The notes beneath the pieces are model-generated. The model saw only the letters and a list, made by a program, of their open reading frames with translations, did not search any database and had not been told where the DNA came from. A stretch of 64,000 nt of DNA from Taudactylus pleione (Eukaryota; Chordata; Amphibia; Anura; Myobatrachidae), in contig JAUIMM010000003.1 in the NCBI GenBank assembly GCA_031769625.1, forward strand, positions 3,914,001-3,978,000. Direction: 5' to 3'. Positions 33,692 through 43,447 of the stretch are shown piece by piece. The translations under genes and the position numbers were made by a program. The stretch's first letter is position 1. The number at the start of each line of letters is the position of its first letter.

Positions 33692-35152
33692 ATGTCTGAA
33701 AGTGATTTTCCCCTCCGGCTACAGTGTACCACGTGCAAAGTACCGTTAGCGGAGGGGGAGGGTAGCGCGGAGGGCCTTTGCCGGCAGTGTTTGTCCATGG
33801 CGCGGCCTATTACGGTTACAGCACCGGTACAGGAGCCGCCCTGGGCTTGTTTCGCTCAGGCGTTAACAGCTTTAGTGGGCCAGTTAGCTCCGCAGCCCGC
33901 GTTTACTCCGATGGGTTTGTCCCAGCAGTCTGTGGTGTCGTCACCCATGCAGGGGTTCCCACGACAATTGGTGGTACCCCACAGTCTCCCTATTTCCCCG
34001 CTCCCGGGTTCTCAGGAGCCAGCGTGGGTTAACTCCCTGACGAGTTCTGTACAGCACTTGTCGGATGTGTTGCAAGGGGAGTCTGTGATGCGGTCTCATA
34101 AAAGGCCGGTGGCGTCTCTGTCCGCTCCTTATGAGGATGACGAAGGGACGTCTGATGATGGGGAGATTCTAGATCCTTACGATCAGGAACCTCTCCATAC
34201 TAAGGACGCTGATGCTAAGTCCAAAGTATATATTCCTGGACTTATTCGGGCGGTCCGCACAGCCTTGGTGATTGAGGACGAAGTTCCCCCAGCGGCTAAA
34301 TCTAAGTATGCCTTTTTCAAAGATGTGAAGGGCGATGCCACAGTCTTTCCTCTTTCGGGTCAGTTGGTGGACCATTTAGAGGAGGCGTGGAAACAACCTG
34401 GCAAAAGATACCAGCCGCAGAGACGCCTGGCGGTGGCTTATCCGTTCGCGGATAATTATTTTGCGAAGTGGGAATCCCCTCCACAGGTGGATTCTCACGT
34501 GACCCGTCTTGTCCGTAGTGCCACATTGCCGATGCCATCCATGTCCTCCCTTAAGGATGCTACGGACCGCAAGGTAGAAATCTGCCTGAAGTCCGCTTAT
34601 TCCCTTGCAGGGGGGGCAGCACGGCCGGCTATGGCCATTTGCTGGGTTGCCAGAGCGATGGAGCGCTGGGCGGATTCATTAGAGGCTTCTTTTGAATCCG
34701 ACTGTCCGGCCGATCAGGCGGAGTTGATTGGCAATCTCCGTGATTCGGCCACCTACATCAACGAGGCGGCTCTAGACATTAGTACTCTGGTGTCTAGAAT
34801 TTCTTCAGCAGCGGTAGCTGCTCGTCGCACCTTGTGGCTGCGATCCTGGAAGGCGGACGCAGATTCCAAGAAAGGTCTGGAAGCGTTGCCGTTTACCGGA
34901 GAAGTTCTCTTCGGTCCGGATCTGGATAAGATTGTGGCCACGCTGGCGGCAGCCAAATCTGCCTGTCTCCCGTCGGCCGCTGCTCCTTCTGGTTCGGGAC
35001 CATCGTCCTTTCGGTCATCTAGGGCCCAGGGCAGGCCCAAACCACAGTCGTTTCCTCGACAGGCTGGCCCTAAGAAATCGGTCAAGCCCCGGAAGCAGGC
35101 ATGGAGTACCAGACGTCCGGCCCCCAAGCCAGATGACAAGCCTGCGGCCTGA
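33692..35152 (+). CDS. DIRS gag-like protein (486 aa)
   Basis: The first ORF of the DIRS element, starting with ATG after catc. A CxxC...CxxC pair (CTTC at residues 12-15, CRQC at about 30-33) suggests a small zinc-binding knuckle near the N-terminus. An acidic middle (YEDDEGTSDDGEILD, about 145-160) follows, then a conserved-looking helical core. A Lys/Arg/Pro-rich tail (about 450-486) would suit nucleic-acid binding. By position and composition it is the structural, RNA-binding protein of the element; no enzymatic motif is present. The stop at 35150-35152 lies 17 nt beyond the RT-ORF start codon. Function is inferred from DIRS organisation rather than from a recognised gag domain. Confidence 0.75.
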   Translation: MSESDFPLRLQCTTCKVPLAEGEGSAEGLCRQCLSMARPITVTAPVQEPPWACFAQALTALVGQLAPQPAFTPMGLSQQSVVSSPMQGFPRQLVVPHSLPISPLPGSQEPAWVNSLTSSVQHLSDVLQGESVMRSHKRPVASLSAPYEDDEGTSDDGEILDPYDQEPLHTKDADAKSKVYIPGLIRAVRTALVIEDEVPPAAKSKYAFFKDVKGDATVFPLSGQLVDHLEEAWKQPGKRYQPQRRLAVAYPFADNYFAKWESPPQVDSHVTRLVRSATLPMPSMSSLKDATDRKVEICLKSAYSLAGGAARPAMAICWVARAMERWADSLEASFESDCPADQAELIGNLRDSATYINEAALDISTLVSRISSAAVAARRTLWLRSWKADADSKKGLEALPFTGEVLFGPDLDKIVATLAAAKSACLPSAAAPSGSGPSSFRSSRAQGRPKPQSFPRQAGPKKSVKPRKQAWSTRRPAPKPDDKPAA

Positions 35153-37058
35153 CGGTCCGGGCCTCCCTTTGGGGGATCCCAGGGTGGGAGGCCGCCTGCT
35201 ACAGTTCGCCCAGTGTTGGTCGACCACTACGACAGACACTTGGGTGCTGGAGGTGGTTTCCCACGGATACGCCCTCTCCTTCCGGCACAGACCCCCGGCT
35301 CGCTTCTTCACCACGGGTCTACCATCAGACCGGAACAAGGCTACGGAGCTGCGGAAGGTATTGCACACTATGCTCCAGGCTGGAGTTATAGTGGCGGTTC
35401 CATTCTCCCAGAGGGGCCAGGGTTTCTATTCAAATCTATTTTTGGTACAGAAACCCAATGGGTCATATCGTCCGATTCTCAACCTCAAAGCACTCAACAA
35501 GTCTTTGCGGGTCCCGAAGTTTCGGATGGAGACCCTACGGTCCATCATTCTGGCGCTGGAACCTGGGGACTACTTGGTGTCATTGGACATACAGGACGCT
35601 TACCTGCATGTCCCTATTCTTTGGCGCCATCAACAGTTCCTCAGGTTTGCAATCAGCAGCGACCACTTCCAGTTTCGGGCGTTACCTTTTGGCCTGGCAA
35701 CAGCACCATGTGTTTTCACCAAGGTGATGGCGGTCATGGCGGCTTCTCTGCGGCTGCAGGGAGTCCGCATGTTGCTGTATTTGGACGACCTGTTATTGGT
35801 GGCAGGATCTCCAGAGCTCCTGTTACGCCACTTGGACCTGACCATTGCACTGCTGCAACGGCACGGCTGGCTAATCAACTGGCAGAAGTCCACTCTAATC
35901 CCGTCTCGGAGGATTCTGCATCTTGGAGCCTTATTGGACTCGGGACAGCAAAGGATCTTCGTGACGGAGGACAAGATCTCTGCTTTACAGTCAAGGGTGC
36001 GCAGTTGTCTGCACAGCCGCCGGGTGTCCTTACACTCGGCGATGAGGTTACTGGGCTCCATGGTGTCGGTGTTCGACATGGTGGAATACGCCCAGTTTCA
36101 CTCCAGACCTCTGCAGCACCTGATCCTGTCCAGGTGGAACGGGCTGACTCAGTCTCTGAAGTCCCAGACGATTGTGCTCACCCAGGAGGTTCGCCTGTCC
36201 CTTACGTGGTGGTTACAGACGACCCACCTCAACAAGGGACGTCCGTTCTGGGTTCCAAATTGGGTCCTGTTGACAACGGACGCCAGTCTTCGGGGCTGGG
36301 GAGCAGTTTCGGGTCCACACTTGTTCCAGGGCAGGTGGACGCCGACAGAAGCGGAGCTTCCAATAAATATCTTGGAACTCCGTGCGGTCTTCAATGCTCT
36401 CCAGCAGGCACAGCGGTTTCTCCAGGGTCGCCCGGTGCAGGTCCAGTCGGACAACGCTACCACCGTGGCCTACATAAACAGGCAAGGAGGAACTCGCAGT
36501 CGGGCGGCTCTCGTAGAGGTCTCTCGGATCCTGGTTTGGGCGGAGCGCAATCTTCCGGCCATATCAGCGGTCTTCATCCCGGGAGTGCTCAATTGGGAGG
36601 CGGACTTTCTAAGTCGCCAGGACGTTCATCCGGGGGAATGGTCCCTGCACCCGGACGTTTTTCAACTACTGGTGGACAGGTGGGGTCTTCCAGAAATCGA
36701 CCTCATGGCGTCCCGGCACAACAACAAGTTGCCGGTGTACGGGTCTCGCACAAGAGACGAAGGGGCGTCTCTGGTGGATGCTCTGTCCGTCCGGTGGACG
36801 TTCCGGTTCGCATACCTGTTCCCTCCGGTCTCCCTTCTTCCACGGGTAATCCGGAAATTCAAACAGGAAGGAGGGACGCTCCTGTTGATAGCTCCCGCGT
36901 GGCCCAGACGGCACTGGTTCTCAGACCTTCAGGGTCTGTCCGTGGACATTCCTCTGCGGTTGCCGCTACGACCGGACCTTCTGTCTCAGGGTCCTTGCCT
37001 TCACCTGGACCTGACTCTGCTGTCTTTGACGGCGTGGCTGTTGAGACGGCCATGCTGA
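35133..37058 (+). CDS. DIRS reverse transcriptase-RNase H (641 aa)
   Basis: It copies the element RNA into DNA. RT landmarks: FLVQKPNGSYRPILNLKALN, SLDIQDAYLHVPI, LPFGLATAPCVFTKVM and the catalytic YLDD (codons 35778-35789, about residues 216-219). RNase H follows with Asp in LTTDAS (about 383), Glu in ILELRAV (415), Asp in QSDNATT (440) and Asp in EADFLS (491). The remaining 150 residues (IDLMASRHNNKLP, LIAPAWPRRHWF) match the position of the methyltransferase-like region of DIRS elements, although catalysis is not shown. The frame is open from about 34932, but the first ATG is at 35133, overlapping the gag end by 20 nt. It ends in ATGCTGA, overlapping the recombinase start. Confidence 0.92.
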   Translation: MTSLRPDGPGLPLGDPRVGGRLLQFAQCWSTTTTDTWVLEVVSHGYALSFRHRPPARFFTTGLPSDRNKATELRKVLHTMLQAGVIVAVPFSQRGQGFYSNLFLVQKPNGSYRPILNLKALNKSLRVPKFRMETLRSIILALEPGDYLVSLDIQDAYLHVPILWRHQQFLRFAISSDHFQFRALPFGLATAPCVFTKVMAVMAASLRLQGVRMLLYLDDLLLVAGSPELLLRHLDLTIALLQRHGWLINWQKSTLIPSRRILHLGALLDSGQQRIFVTEDKISALQSRVRSCLHSRRVSLHSAMRLLGSMVSVFDMVEYAQFHSRPLQHLILSRWNGLTQSLKSQTIVLTQEVRLSLTWWLQTTHLNKGRPFWVPNWVLLTTDASLRGWGAVSGPHLFQGRWTPTEAELPINILELRAVFNALQQAQRFLQGRPVQVQSDNATTVAYINRQGGTRSRAALVEVSRILVWAERNLPAISAVFIPGVLNWEADFLSRQDVHPGEWSLHPDVFQLLVDRWGLPEIDLMASRHNNKLPVYGSRTRDEGASLVDALSVRWTFRFAYLFPPVSLLPRVIRKFKQEGGTLLLIAPAWPRRHWFSDLQGLSVDIPLRLPLRPDLLSQGPCLHLDLTLLSLTAWLLRRPC

Positions 37059-38074
37059 GGTCCCGGGGGTTTTCCAGCTCTGTGGTGCGGACCATGTTAC
37101 GAGCTCGGAAACCGTCTTCCGCGAGGATATACCATCGCGTGTGGCATACGTTCTTCCAGTGGTGTCGACCGAGAGGTTATGCACCGCGGGAGTTTCGTCT
37201 GTCTCGGATTCTCGCCTTCCTGCAAGCGGGACTAGATCATGGGCTTCGCCTTGCTTCTTTGAAGGTACAGGTTTCGGCCCTATCTGTCTGGTTTCACCGT
37301 AGGATTGCTACAATCCCGGATGTGCGCACCTTTATGCAGGGTGTTCTCCGCATTCAGCCGCCCTTTGTTCCACCTGTGGCGCCTTGGGATTTGGCTGTGG
37401 TCCTGAGGGCTCTCCAAGGACCGCCGTTTGAACCACTGGGCTCAGTGGATCTTAAATGGCTAACAGCTAAGACTGTTTTCCTTCTGGCCATTGCTTCGGC
37501 CAGACGTGTTTCTGAGTTAGGGGCTCTTTCTTGTAGACCCCCTTTCTTGGTTTTTTATGGGAACAGGGCAGTGCTCCGCACTCGGCCCGAGTTTCTTCCC
37601 AAAGTTGTTTCCCAGTTTCATATTAACGAGGAAATAGTTGTTCCGGCCTTTAACTCACCGGGTCTTTCCGTGGGTGAGGCCTCTTTGGATGTTGTGCGGG
37701 CCTTAAGGACTTATGTTGACCGCACTTCTTCGTTTAGGAAGTCGGACGCTTTGTTTGTCCTCTTTGGCTTCCGTAAAAAGGGTTGGCCTGCTTCAAAGCA
37801 AACTTTGGCAGCCTGGATCCGTATGGCTATTTCTGAAGCTTATCTTCATGAAGGCCTACCGGTCCCTCCTTCTCTGAAGGCTCATTCCACTAGGTCTGTG
37901 GGTCCTTCGTGGGCAGCTCGACGTGGTGCCTCGGCAGTTCAGATCTGCAAGGCTGCTACGTGGTCTTCTGTCCATACCTTCGTGAGGTATTACAGGTTTG
38001 ACACCTTCGCCTCTCAGGGTGCTTCCTTCGGGCGGCGGATTCTCCTTTCTGCACAGGAGCGTCCCCACCCTTAA
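37052..38074 (+). CDS. DIRS tyrosine recombinase (340 aa)
   Basis: It joins the circular DNA intermediate to the target. Visible catalytic pattern: Arg in SARRVSEL (about residue 152), His-x-x-Arg in AHSTRSVG (about 278-281), a Trp/His region ATWSSVHTF (about 302-310) and Tyr in FVRYYRFDT (about 313-314). An N-terminal SAM-like DNA-binding half begins ARKPSSARIYHRVW. I choose ATG 37052, which shares bases with the RT-ORF stop. The frame is open for 613 more codons upstream, but that part is the RT region in another frame and shows no domain. It belongs to the YR family found in DIRS elements; no DDE integrase or aspartic protease is seen. Confidence 0.9.
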   Translation: MLRSRGFSSSVVRTMLRARKPSSARIYHRVWHTFFQWCRPRGYAPREFRLSRILAFLQAGLDHGLRLASLKVQVSALSVWFHRRIATIPDVRTFMQGVLRIQPPFVPPVAPWDLAVVLRALQGPPFEPLGSVDLKWLTAKTVFLLAIASARRVSELGALSCRPPFLVFYGNRAVLRTRPEFLPKVVSQFHINEEIVVPAFNSPGLSVGEASLDVVRALRTYVDRTSSFRKSDALFVLFGFRKKGWPASKQTLAAWIRMAISEAYLHEGLPVPPSLKAHSTRSVGPSWAARRGASAVQICKAATWSSVHTFVRYYRFDTFASQGASFGRRILLSAQERPHP

Positions 38075-38094
38075 AGGATACTGCTTTGGGACAT

Positions 38095-38206
38095 CCCCAA
38101 GGTATCCTGTGGATACCCTATGGACCCTGAAGTAGAAAATATGAGATATGGTAAGAACTTACCCTTGTTATCTCTATTTCTACGAAGTCCATAGGGTTCC
38201 ACAGGA
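38095..38206 (+). repeat. DIRS internal complementary region
   Basis: The first half is the complement of the left terminus (ccccaaggtatcctgtgg to gaagtagaaa). The second half is the complement of the right terminus (atatgagatatggtaagaac to ttccacagga). Its centre, read in reverse complement, joins right and left ends exactly (catatttt|ctacttcag). It serves as the bridging template for the rolling or circular DNA intermediate in the DIRS replication model. Confidence 0.88.
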
Positions 38207-38354
38207 CTCCCGCCCTGTCGCACCTGTGCTGCAGATGGGCTTTGCTCTGGTCACCGGTTTTCCGTCTCCCTCTGGTGAGAATGTGATTCTTGTATGTGTC
38301 CAGATCTTTGTTCTCTCTCTTCCTTCTCCTCCTCCGGCCTATGGCTTGGTAACT

Positions 38355-38545
38355 AACTGAGGTGCCTTGGCTCGGGGGCGGGGTATAGGAGGGGGACCTA
38401 GTGCATCCTGGGAGGCTGAAAGCTTAACTCTTTGGTGCCCTGCGACTGACGTCACACCTATACCCCAAGGTATCCTGTGGAACCCTATGGACTTCGTAGA
38501 AATAGAGATAACAAGGGTAAGTTCTTACCATATCTCATATTTTCT
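38355..38545 (+). repeat. DIRS right inverted terminal repeat
   Basis: Inverse of the left repeat, with an extra outer segment (acttcgtagaaatagagata to catattttct) absent from the left end. Unequal ends of this kind are usual in DIRS elements. Confidence 0.88.
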
Positions 38546-38845
38546 TATCACTTTTCACTCTGTCTCCAAACACTGCTTAGTACATAGACCCCTGTATCTG
38601 ATATGGGAGGTTCCACTTAATGTGAATTGTTCACTTACCCTCTGTACAATGCTCAGGTATCTGTTTGTGCTAAGTAATTCTATAATACTAGATGGCAATG
38701 GCAAGTTGTGGCTGCCTTACTGTTTTAACAGGGTTGGCTGGGACTTGTAGTACAGCTAGGAAGCCACTTTTTTGTCTCACTCTCGCACAAATGGTTAAGT
38801 TGTCATTTATAAGTTTGGCATACCCTTGCATGTACATACAGACTA

Positions 38846-39022
38846 GGGGGTATATTTACTAAAGTGAGCGTTTTTAGAAGTGGAGATGTTGCCCATAGCA
38901 ACCAATCAGATTGTAGCTATTATCTTCTAGAAGGTGATAGTTAAATGTTAAGTAGAATCTGATTAGTTGCTATGGGCAGCATCTCCACTTCTAAAAGCTC
39001 TTACTTTAGTAAATATACCCCC
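38846..39022. mobile_element. 177-bp palindromic MITE with TA duplication
   Basis: gggggtatatttactaaagtg and cactttagtaaatatacccc-type inverted ends. Arms include ttgcccatagcaaccaatca. TA is duplicated on both sides (38844-38845 and 39023-39024). A second copy is at 47224-47401. Confidence 0.85.
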
Positions 39023-39472
39023 TAGGTGTATTCATACAGTTAGTGTAAGGTTAGGCCATATCCCTCTCACTTCTCTAAATGATTTTATGTTTACCCCCTG
39101 AAGAAACACAAGTTATTTTCATATGAATATTTTGCAGTCAGTGATGCGGCTTAAACATGGAGCGGGTTATTAATTGTTATGTATCACATGGGTGTACTGA
39201 CCTCTTAATCCTGAGAGGTGCAGTCATTAAAAAAAAAAAAATAACGTTTCTATGCGCAAACCTCTAAATAGCAACGGAAGTGGGGACCTGTGTATTCTGA
39301 ATATGATCTTTTCCATTGTCTTTTAATTATAGCACAATTTGTGCAGGTCAGTTCAGGCTTCTGACATCAGCCAGATGACGCGGTATCGGGTGCCAGGCGT
39401 AGACCGAATACTGCGTGCATGCTGCTTTCGGATGCATAATAGGATCTGTAATCTAACCAACAAATTGTTCTA

Positions 39473-39513
39473 GAATAGAGGTTATATTTGCTCACTGACA
39501 CACTTTGGGAGGA
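39473..39513. repeat. 41-bp direct repeat, left copy
   Basis: gaatagaggttatatttgct followed by cactgacacactttgggagg; 39 of 41 bases recur at 42367-42407, about 2.9 kb away. Confidence 0.8.
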
Positions 39514-40337
39514 TGGAGAGGGGTTTTGTTGATTCTGCACAGGAAACATTTTTATAATACATTTGTAGAATATTAAACCAACATTATTTGTCCTCTAATC
39601 TAAGGGTTTGAAAATGAATCTAATATTTCAATGGTTGGCAGTGCACCACCGGAAAGTACAGTATACTTCATACAGCGGGTGTTGAAACATTCAAGAAAAA
39701 ATGGTTCAACTACAAAAAAGAATCCCTTTTTGGTGCACTCTCGTCTGACAATACTGTCTAAAACTTAGCTTTTAATACAATAAAAAATGTAAAATAGACT
39801 AAACAACAAAAACAGTTTGCTTGTTTTCAAGCTTGATCCTGCAAGCTATTTTTATAGCAAATAGTTTTTATTAGATGATAATAGTAAATCATTAGACATA
39901 AGAGACAATAAAAAACAATTTCAAAATTGGTAGTACAAAATGAACCTGCAAAATGAGGTTTCAGTCAGATCCTAAGAATACAAAATTTCCTGAACAGAAT
40001 ATAAAAAAACCTCTATAATCAAAATAAAGATATTGCGTATTAAAACATTCATTAGATACTATGACATTTAGGGGAGAGACAAGAGAATTAGGTTAAAAGG
40101 GGGGGAAAGGGAAAATACAAAATTATACAAAGAGAGAGAAATAAAAATGGGGGAGAGGGACGGGAGAATATGGAAGAGGAGAGGAAAGAGAAAGTTGCTG
40201 CATGATTGGAGCACAACAATTTTAATGGTGTATATATCGGCTCCGCTAGGTGTATATCGGCTCCGCCCAGGCAGGGAGATAGATGTAACTTACACAGGTG
40301 TAGGTCGGCTACAGAGAATGGTTTTATAGTACACAGA
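39514..40337. other. AT-rich sequence without recognised features
   Basis: It may be the 3' part of the Tx1/L1-like remnant at 40820-41300 (minus strand). No domain or tail supports this. Confidence 0.3.
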
Positions 40338-40817
40338 TGACCTCATTCAGAGCCGCTTGCAAAAAGCGAGCGCTCGCTCTGAATGAGGGCGGCCGCTTCA
40401 CATTTAAATCCGGCCTCCTGGCTGCTCGCTAAGCTGTGGGTGACCAGGTTGATGGTCAAGACCATCGGGGCTTGCGACGAGACCCTTGTGATAGGGTCTC
40501 GTCTGCCGCAAGCCCCAGTGAGCTTTCGGCATAATAGAGCCGGAAGCTCACCACTAACATCATGAGTGATGTCAGCGGGGCTGCCCCCAAACGGCAGGCG
40601 TTCCTTCGGGTACGCCTCCGTTTGGCCAGCCGCCCCCCACCCCGCCTACAAAACGGTGTGAGCTGTCGATCACCATCGACAGCCGCCCCTTTTGTAGCGA
40701 GCCCCGGAGTGAGAGAATTTCACTCTCGTTTTGGGGCTTGCGCACGTGCAGTGCGGCCGCTGCGCGTGCACATGGCCTCAACATCGACCCGCTTGCGATC
40801 GGGTCTGAATGAGACCC
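40338..40817. mobile_element. 480-bp MITE (CTCATTCAGA ends)
   Basis: Related to the 3171-3720 family. tgacctcattcagagccgc and gggtctgaatgagaccc are roughly inverted, with AGA duplications at 40335-40337 and 40818-40820. Internal hairpins include ctgtcgatcaccatcgacag. Confidence 0.75.
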
Positions 40818-40819
40818 AG

Positions 40820-41300
40820 AGTCCTTAAAGTCCATCCAACGAAACCAGGTGTACCTAAAGGATTTGTAATTGCCATCAGCGGAGGTTATCAAATCGTCCA
40901 TCTCCATATATAAATCTATTCTCGTGAAGCAGTCCGTCACCGGGGGAGGAGAGGAGGAGCGCCATCTCACCGGGATAACAGCCTTTGCCGCGTTATTCAA
41001 ATGACATAATAAAGACCTTTTGTACCTCGAGAGGGTCCCGGACGACAGATGGAATAACCAAAACGGGGTCTGCGTGAACCGGTTCACCCAGAATTATGGC
41101 TGAGAGGTGAATCACTTCCGACCAATAGGGCCGAAGGAGGAGGCAATGGCATTCGAGCAGCGCCAACATATATTGGGCACCCCAATCACCTTTTTAGAAA
41201 GAGTATCGGCATCTGTACCATCTCGAGATGTATTTTTAAACAGATATATCGCTGCAAGGGTCTTCTCCGATTCTAGAGAGAGTATTTAATACATGAATAG
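40820..41300 (-). pseudogene. L1/Tx1-clade LINE ORF2, C-terminal remnant
   Basis: Read on the minus strand from 41300: NICWRCSNAIASSFGPIGRK (a Cys-containing CWRC motif), then, after stops, RSLLCHLNNAAKAVIPVRWR, SSSPPPVTDCFTRIDLYMEM, and finally FRYTWFRWMDFKDS. This order (CWRC, 'viP.rW', 'pP...w...id.i..ME', 'F..tW..W..f') is the C-terminal end of L1/Tx1-type ORF2 proteins. In-frame stops at two places show decay. A MITE with an AGA duplication abuts its 3' side. Confidence 0.65.
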
Positions 41301-41820
41301 TATTATTCTGGCTCAAGGTAGTGTAAGAATACTTGTCGTATTTATAGCGAAAAAATATTTTTGAATAAAGAAGCCGCATAGCTTTCAATATAAACACATT
41401 GTTGCTTTTAGTCAGGTATCAGGTATTCCGAAAGAGTGAAATAACTATTGTTACCAATTTTTTCAAATAGTATTTAAATGACATTAGACCATATACCAGA
41501 TTTGTTTAGATTTCATATAGTTCAATACCTTTAATTTTTGTAATCTGTATACATGGTAAATTGTCTGTTGCAAATATCACACCATTGTAACAAATCTCTA
41601 TTAACTGCTAATTAATTCCCAAACGCTTTTGATCAGGTATATGCAGATTCATATATTCCTGTCACCTATGACATATAACAATTCTTACCACAATAGTCAT
41701 CAAAATGTAATTGCCTCTACTGTGTTGCAAAATTGATATCAGCTAGTTTACAAACAAAAATAGCAAACAATTGATATTGCATACTTGAATAAAGGCAGGA
41801 TAAAGAGGTCAAAGGATTCT
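41301..41820. other. AT-rich intronic sequence without recognised features
   Basis: No frame or repeat was recognised. Confidence 0.4.
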
Positions 41821-42334
41821 GGCCCTCATTCAGAGGCGGTCGCAAGAAGCGAGCACTCACTCTGAGGGCGGGCGCTTGTCTTTTCAAGTGCGGCCTCCTG
41901 GTCGCTAGCTAAGCTGTGGGCTACCACCCACAGGTTTAGCGACCGGCCAGGTTGATGGTCGCTATGGTCAATACCATCGAGAGCATGGGGGCTTGCGACG
42001 AGACCCTAAGGTTGGGTCTCGGCAATCGCAAGCTCCAGGGAGCTTCCTGCTCTGATCGAGCAGGAAACTCCCCACTGACATCACTGATGATGTCAGTGCG
42101 GCCGCCCCCAAAATGGCAGGCGTTCCTTAAGGAATGCCTCCGTTTGTGAAACCACCACCCCCGCCATGCCTACAAAACAGGCCGAGCTGTCGATCACAAT
42201 CGACAGCTGCCCCTTTTGTAATGAGCTACGGAGCAAGAGAATTTCTCTCTTGCTTCGGGGCTTGCGCGGTCGCAGGGCCTAAAATTGACCGGTTGCGAGC
42301 GCTCAGCGCATGCAACCGGGTCTGAATGAGGTCC
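41821..42334. mobile_element. 514-bp MITE (GG(C/A)CCTCATTCAGA ends)
   Basis: ggccctcattcagaggcgg and gggtctgaatgaggtcc ends. The interior parallels 40338-40817 (ctgtcgatcacaatcgacag hairpin, ggcaggcgttccttaaggaatgcctcc). Flanking triplets TCT and ACT do not match, so the duplication has decayed. Confidence 0.7.
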
Positions 42335-42366
42335 ACTGACTTGTTGGAGGAAGACCCCTCACCTCT

Positions 42367-42407
42367 GAATAGAGGTTATATTTGCACACTGACACACTTT
42401 GGGAAGA
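42367..42407. repeat. 41-bp direct repeat, right copy
   Basis: Partner of 39473-39513 with two mismatches. Confidence 0.8.
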
Positions 42408-43447
42408 AAAGAAAAGAAAGTACACACTTTTAAGACATTGGGACCTTTAGCGTTCTGCAGCTGCGCAGATTTCCAGCCGTTACGTTACTGAAAGCACGCT
42501 GGTTTAGTGTTCACTCTAGTTCCGACGGCAGGCACGGTGCCGGAGCTAGAGAGGTCACTTCCGTGCGCCTGAAAAGGGGGCGTGTCTATAAGATGCGTCC
42601 CCTTGTCACTCTTGGGGGCGTGCCCGGCACTTACGGACACGCCGGGCAGCCTCCAAGCGCTGCCGACAGGGAGAATAAATGCTGGGCGCATGCGTCTATT
42701 CTCCGGCGGTGACCGGGTCACCGCACGTTTCCCCACCCGGGGGACACTGTGACCCGCGGGTGAAGACGGCACCCGCAGGCTGTGGGGGCAGGGTGCTTTT
42801 TGACCTCCTTCTGGAGGGCAGGGTGCTGGAGGGCAGGGGGCAGGGGGTCATGGGCTGGACGTTTTTTGGGGTGCACTGCGCCCCGGACGTGAACCCCTTA
42901 GTGTTAGGGACTACTGGTAACAGAGAAGCCGTGACGTGGCCCAGCAGCCTCCCATGTATTTGCAAATGCATGCAACTAATACCTCTGAATTTCTATGACC
43001 ATATAGTCTTCATATATTGTTGCAGGTATTATTCAGTGTGCTGAGGTACAATAGGGGGATAAATCTCCCTCCTTTTTCTACTTAGTGTGACCCCTCCCTT
43101 TCATGCACCTGATTAGTGCTGCTGGATTGATTGAGCAGCTGCCATTTTTGTTTGTTAATGTGTAGAACTACAAGGTGAGATTATCGTTGGTGAACCCATT
43201 TCATATAAATTTATAATGGGGATATTTTGCCTGATTTCCTATCATCGCAGCGGTGGATCCATATTTTCTATACTTGGGTTGTGGAGCCGATAAAGGAAAT
43301 CTGGTAAAAATTGTAACCATTTATTTTATTTTTATTTTAAATTCATATTATAGTCACTTCACGGTATTGCTGCTTCATTGGCCTATTGTACAATACCAAG
43401 ACATACAAATTACAGCGAGCAGAGTCTTTTATATAGATTTCTGATCT
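42408..43447. other. Intronic sequence with a GC-rich block
   Basis: 42500-42920 is GC-rich with ggcgtgtctataag and cgggtcaccgcacg-type phrases, probably an old MITE. Its borders were not identified and no gene is supported. Confidence 0.35.

Larger units (their letters stand above)
32602..38545 (+). mobile_element. Full-length DIRS-type (tyrosine-recombinase) retrotransposon
   Basis: It is about 5.94 kb, in the same direction as FNBP1. It has three intact ORFs in DIRS order (gag-like, RT-RNase H, tyrosine recombinase), inverted terminal repeats, and an internal complementary region that matches both termini joined together. This arrangement is diagnostic of the DIRS group, which integrates as circles through a tyrosine recombinase rather than a DDE integrase. 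No stops or frameshifts were noticed in the ORFs, suggesting a young copy. The leader (32754-33691) has no supported coding sequence. Confidence 0.93.
32464..38592. mobile_element. Palindromic MITE split by the DIRS element
   Basis: The left arm tgtatttactaagcagtgtt through gccaatcagctcctaactgc and its hairpin partner reach 32601. The remaining right arm cttatcacttttcactctgt to cttagtacatagacccc is at 38544-38592. Everything between is the DIRS insertion. Same family as 9452-9627. Confidence 0.85.

Noticed and set aside
35213..37051. N-terminal 613 codons of the 953-codon frame as a protein
   Set aside because: This part is the RT-RNase H region read in another frame. It starts with a non-ATG codon and shows no domain. 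Only the part from 37052 is annotated.
32602..38545. LTR retrovirus or endogenous retrovirus
   Set aside because: Inverted rather than direct terminal repeats, a tyrosine recombinase, and no protease, DDE integrase or envelope-like ORF. DIRS organisation fits instead.
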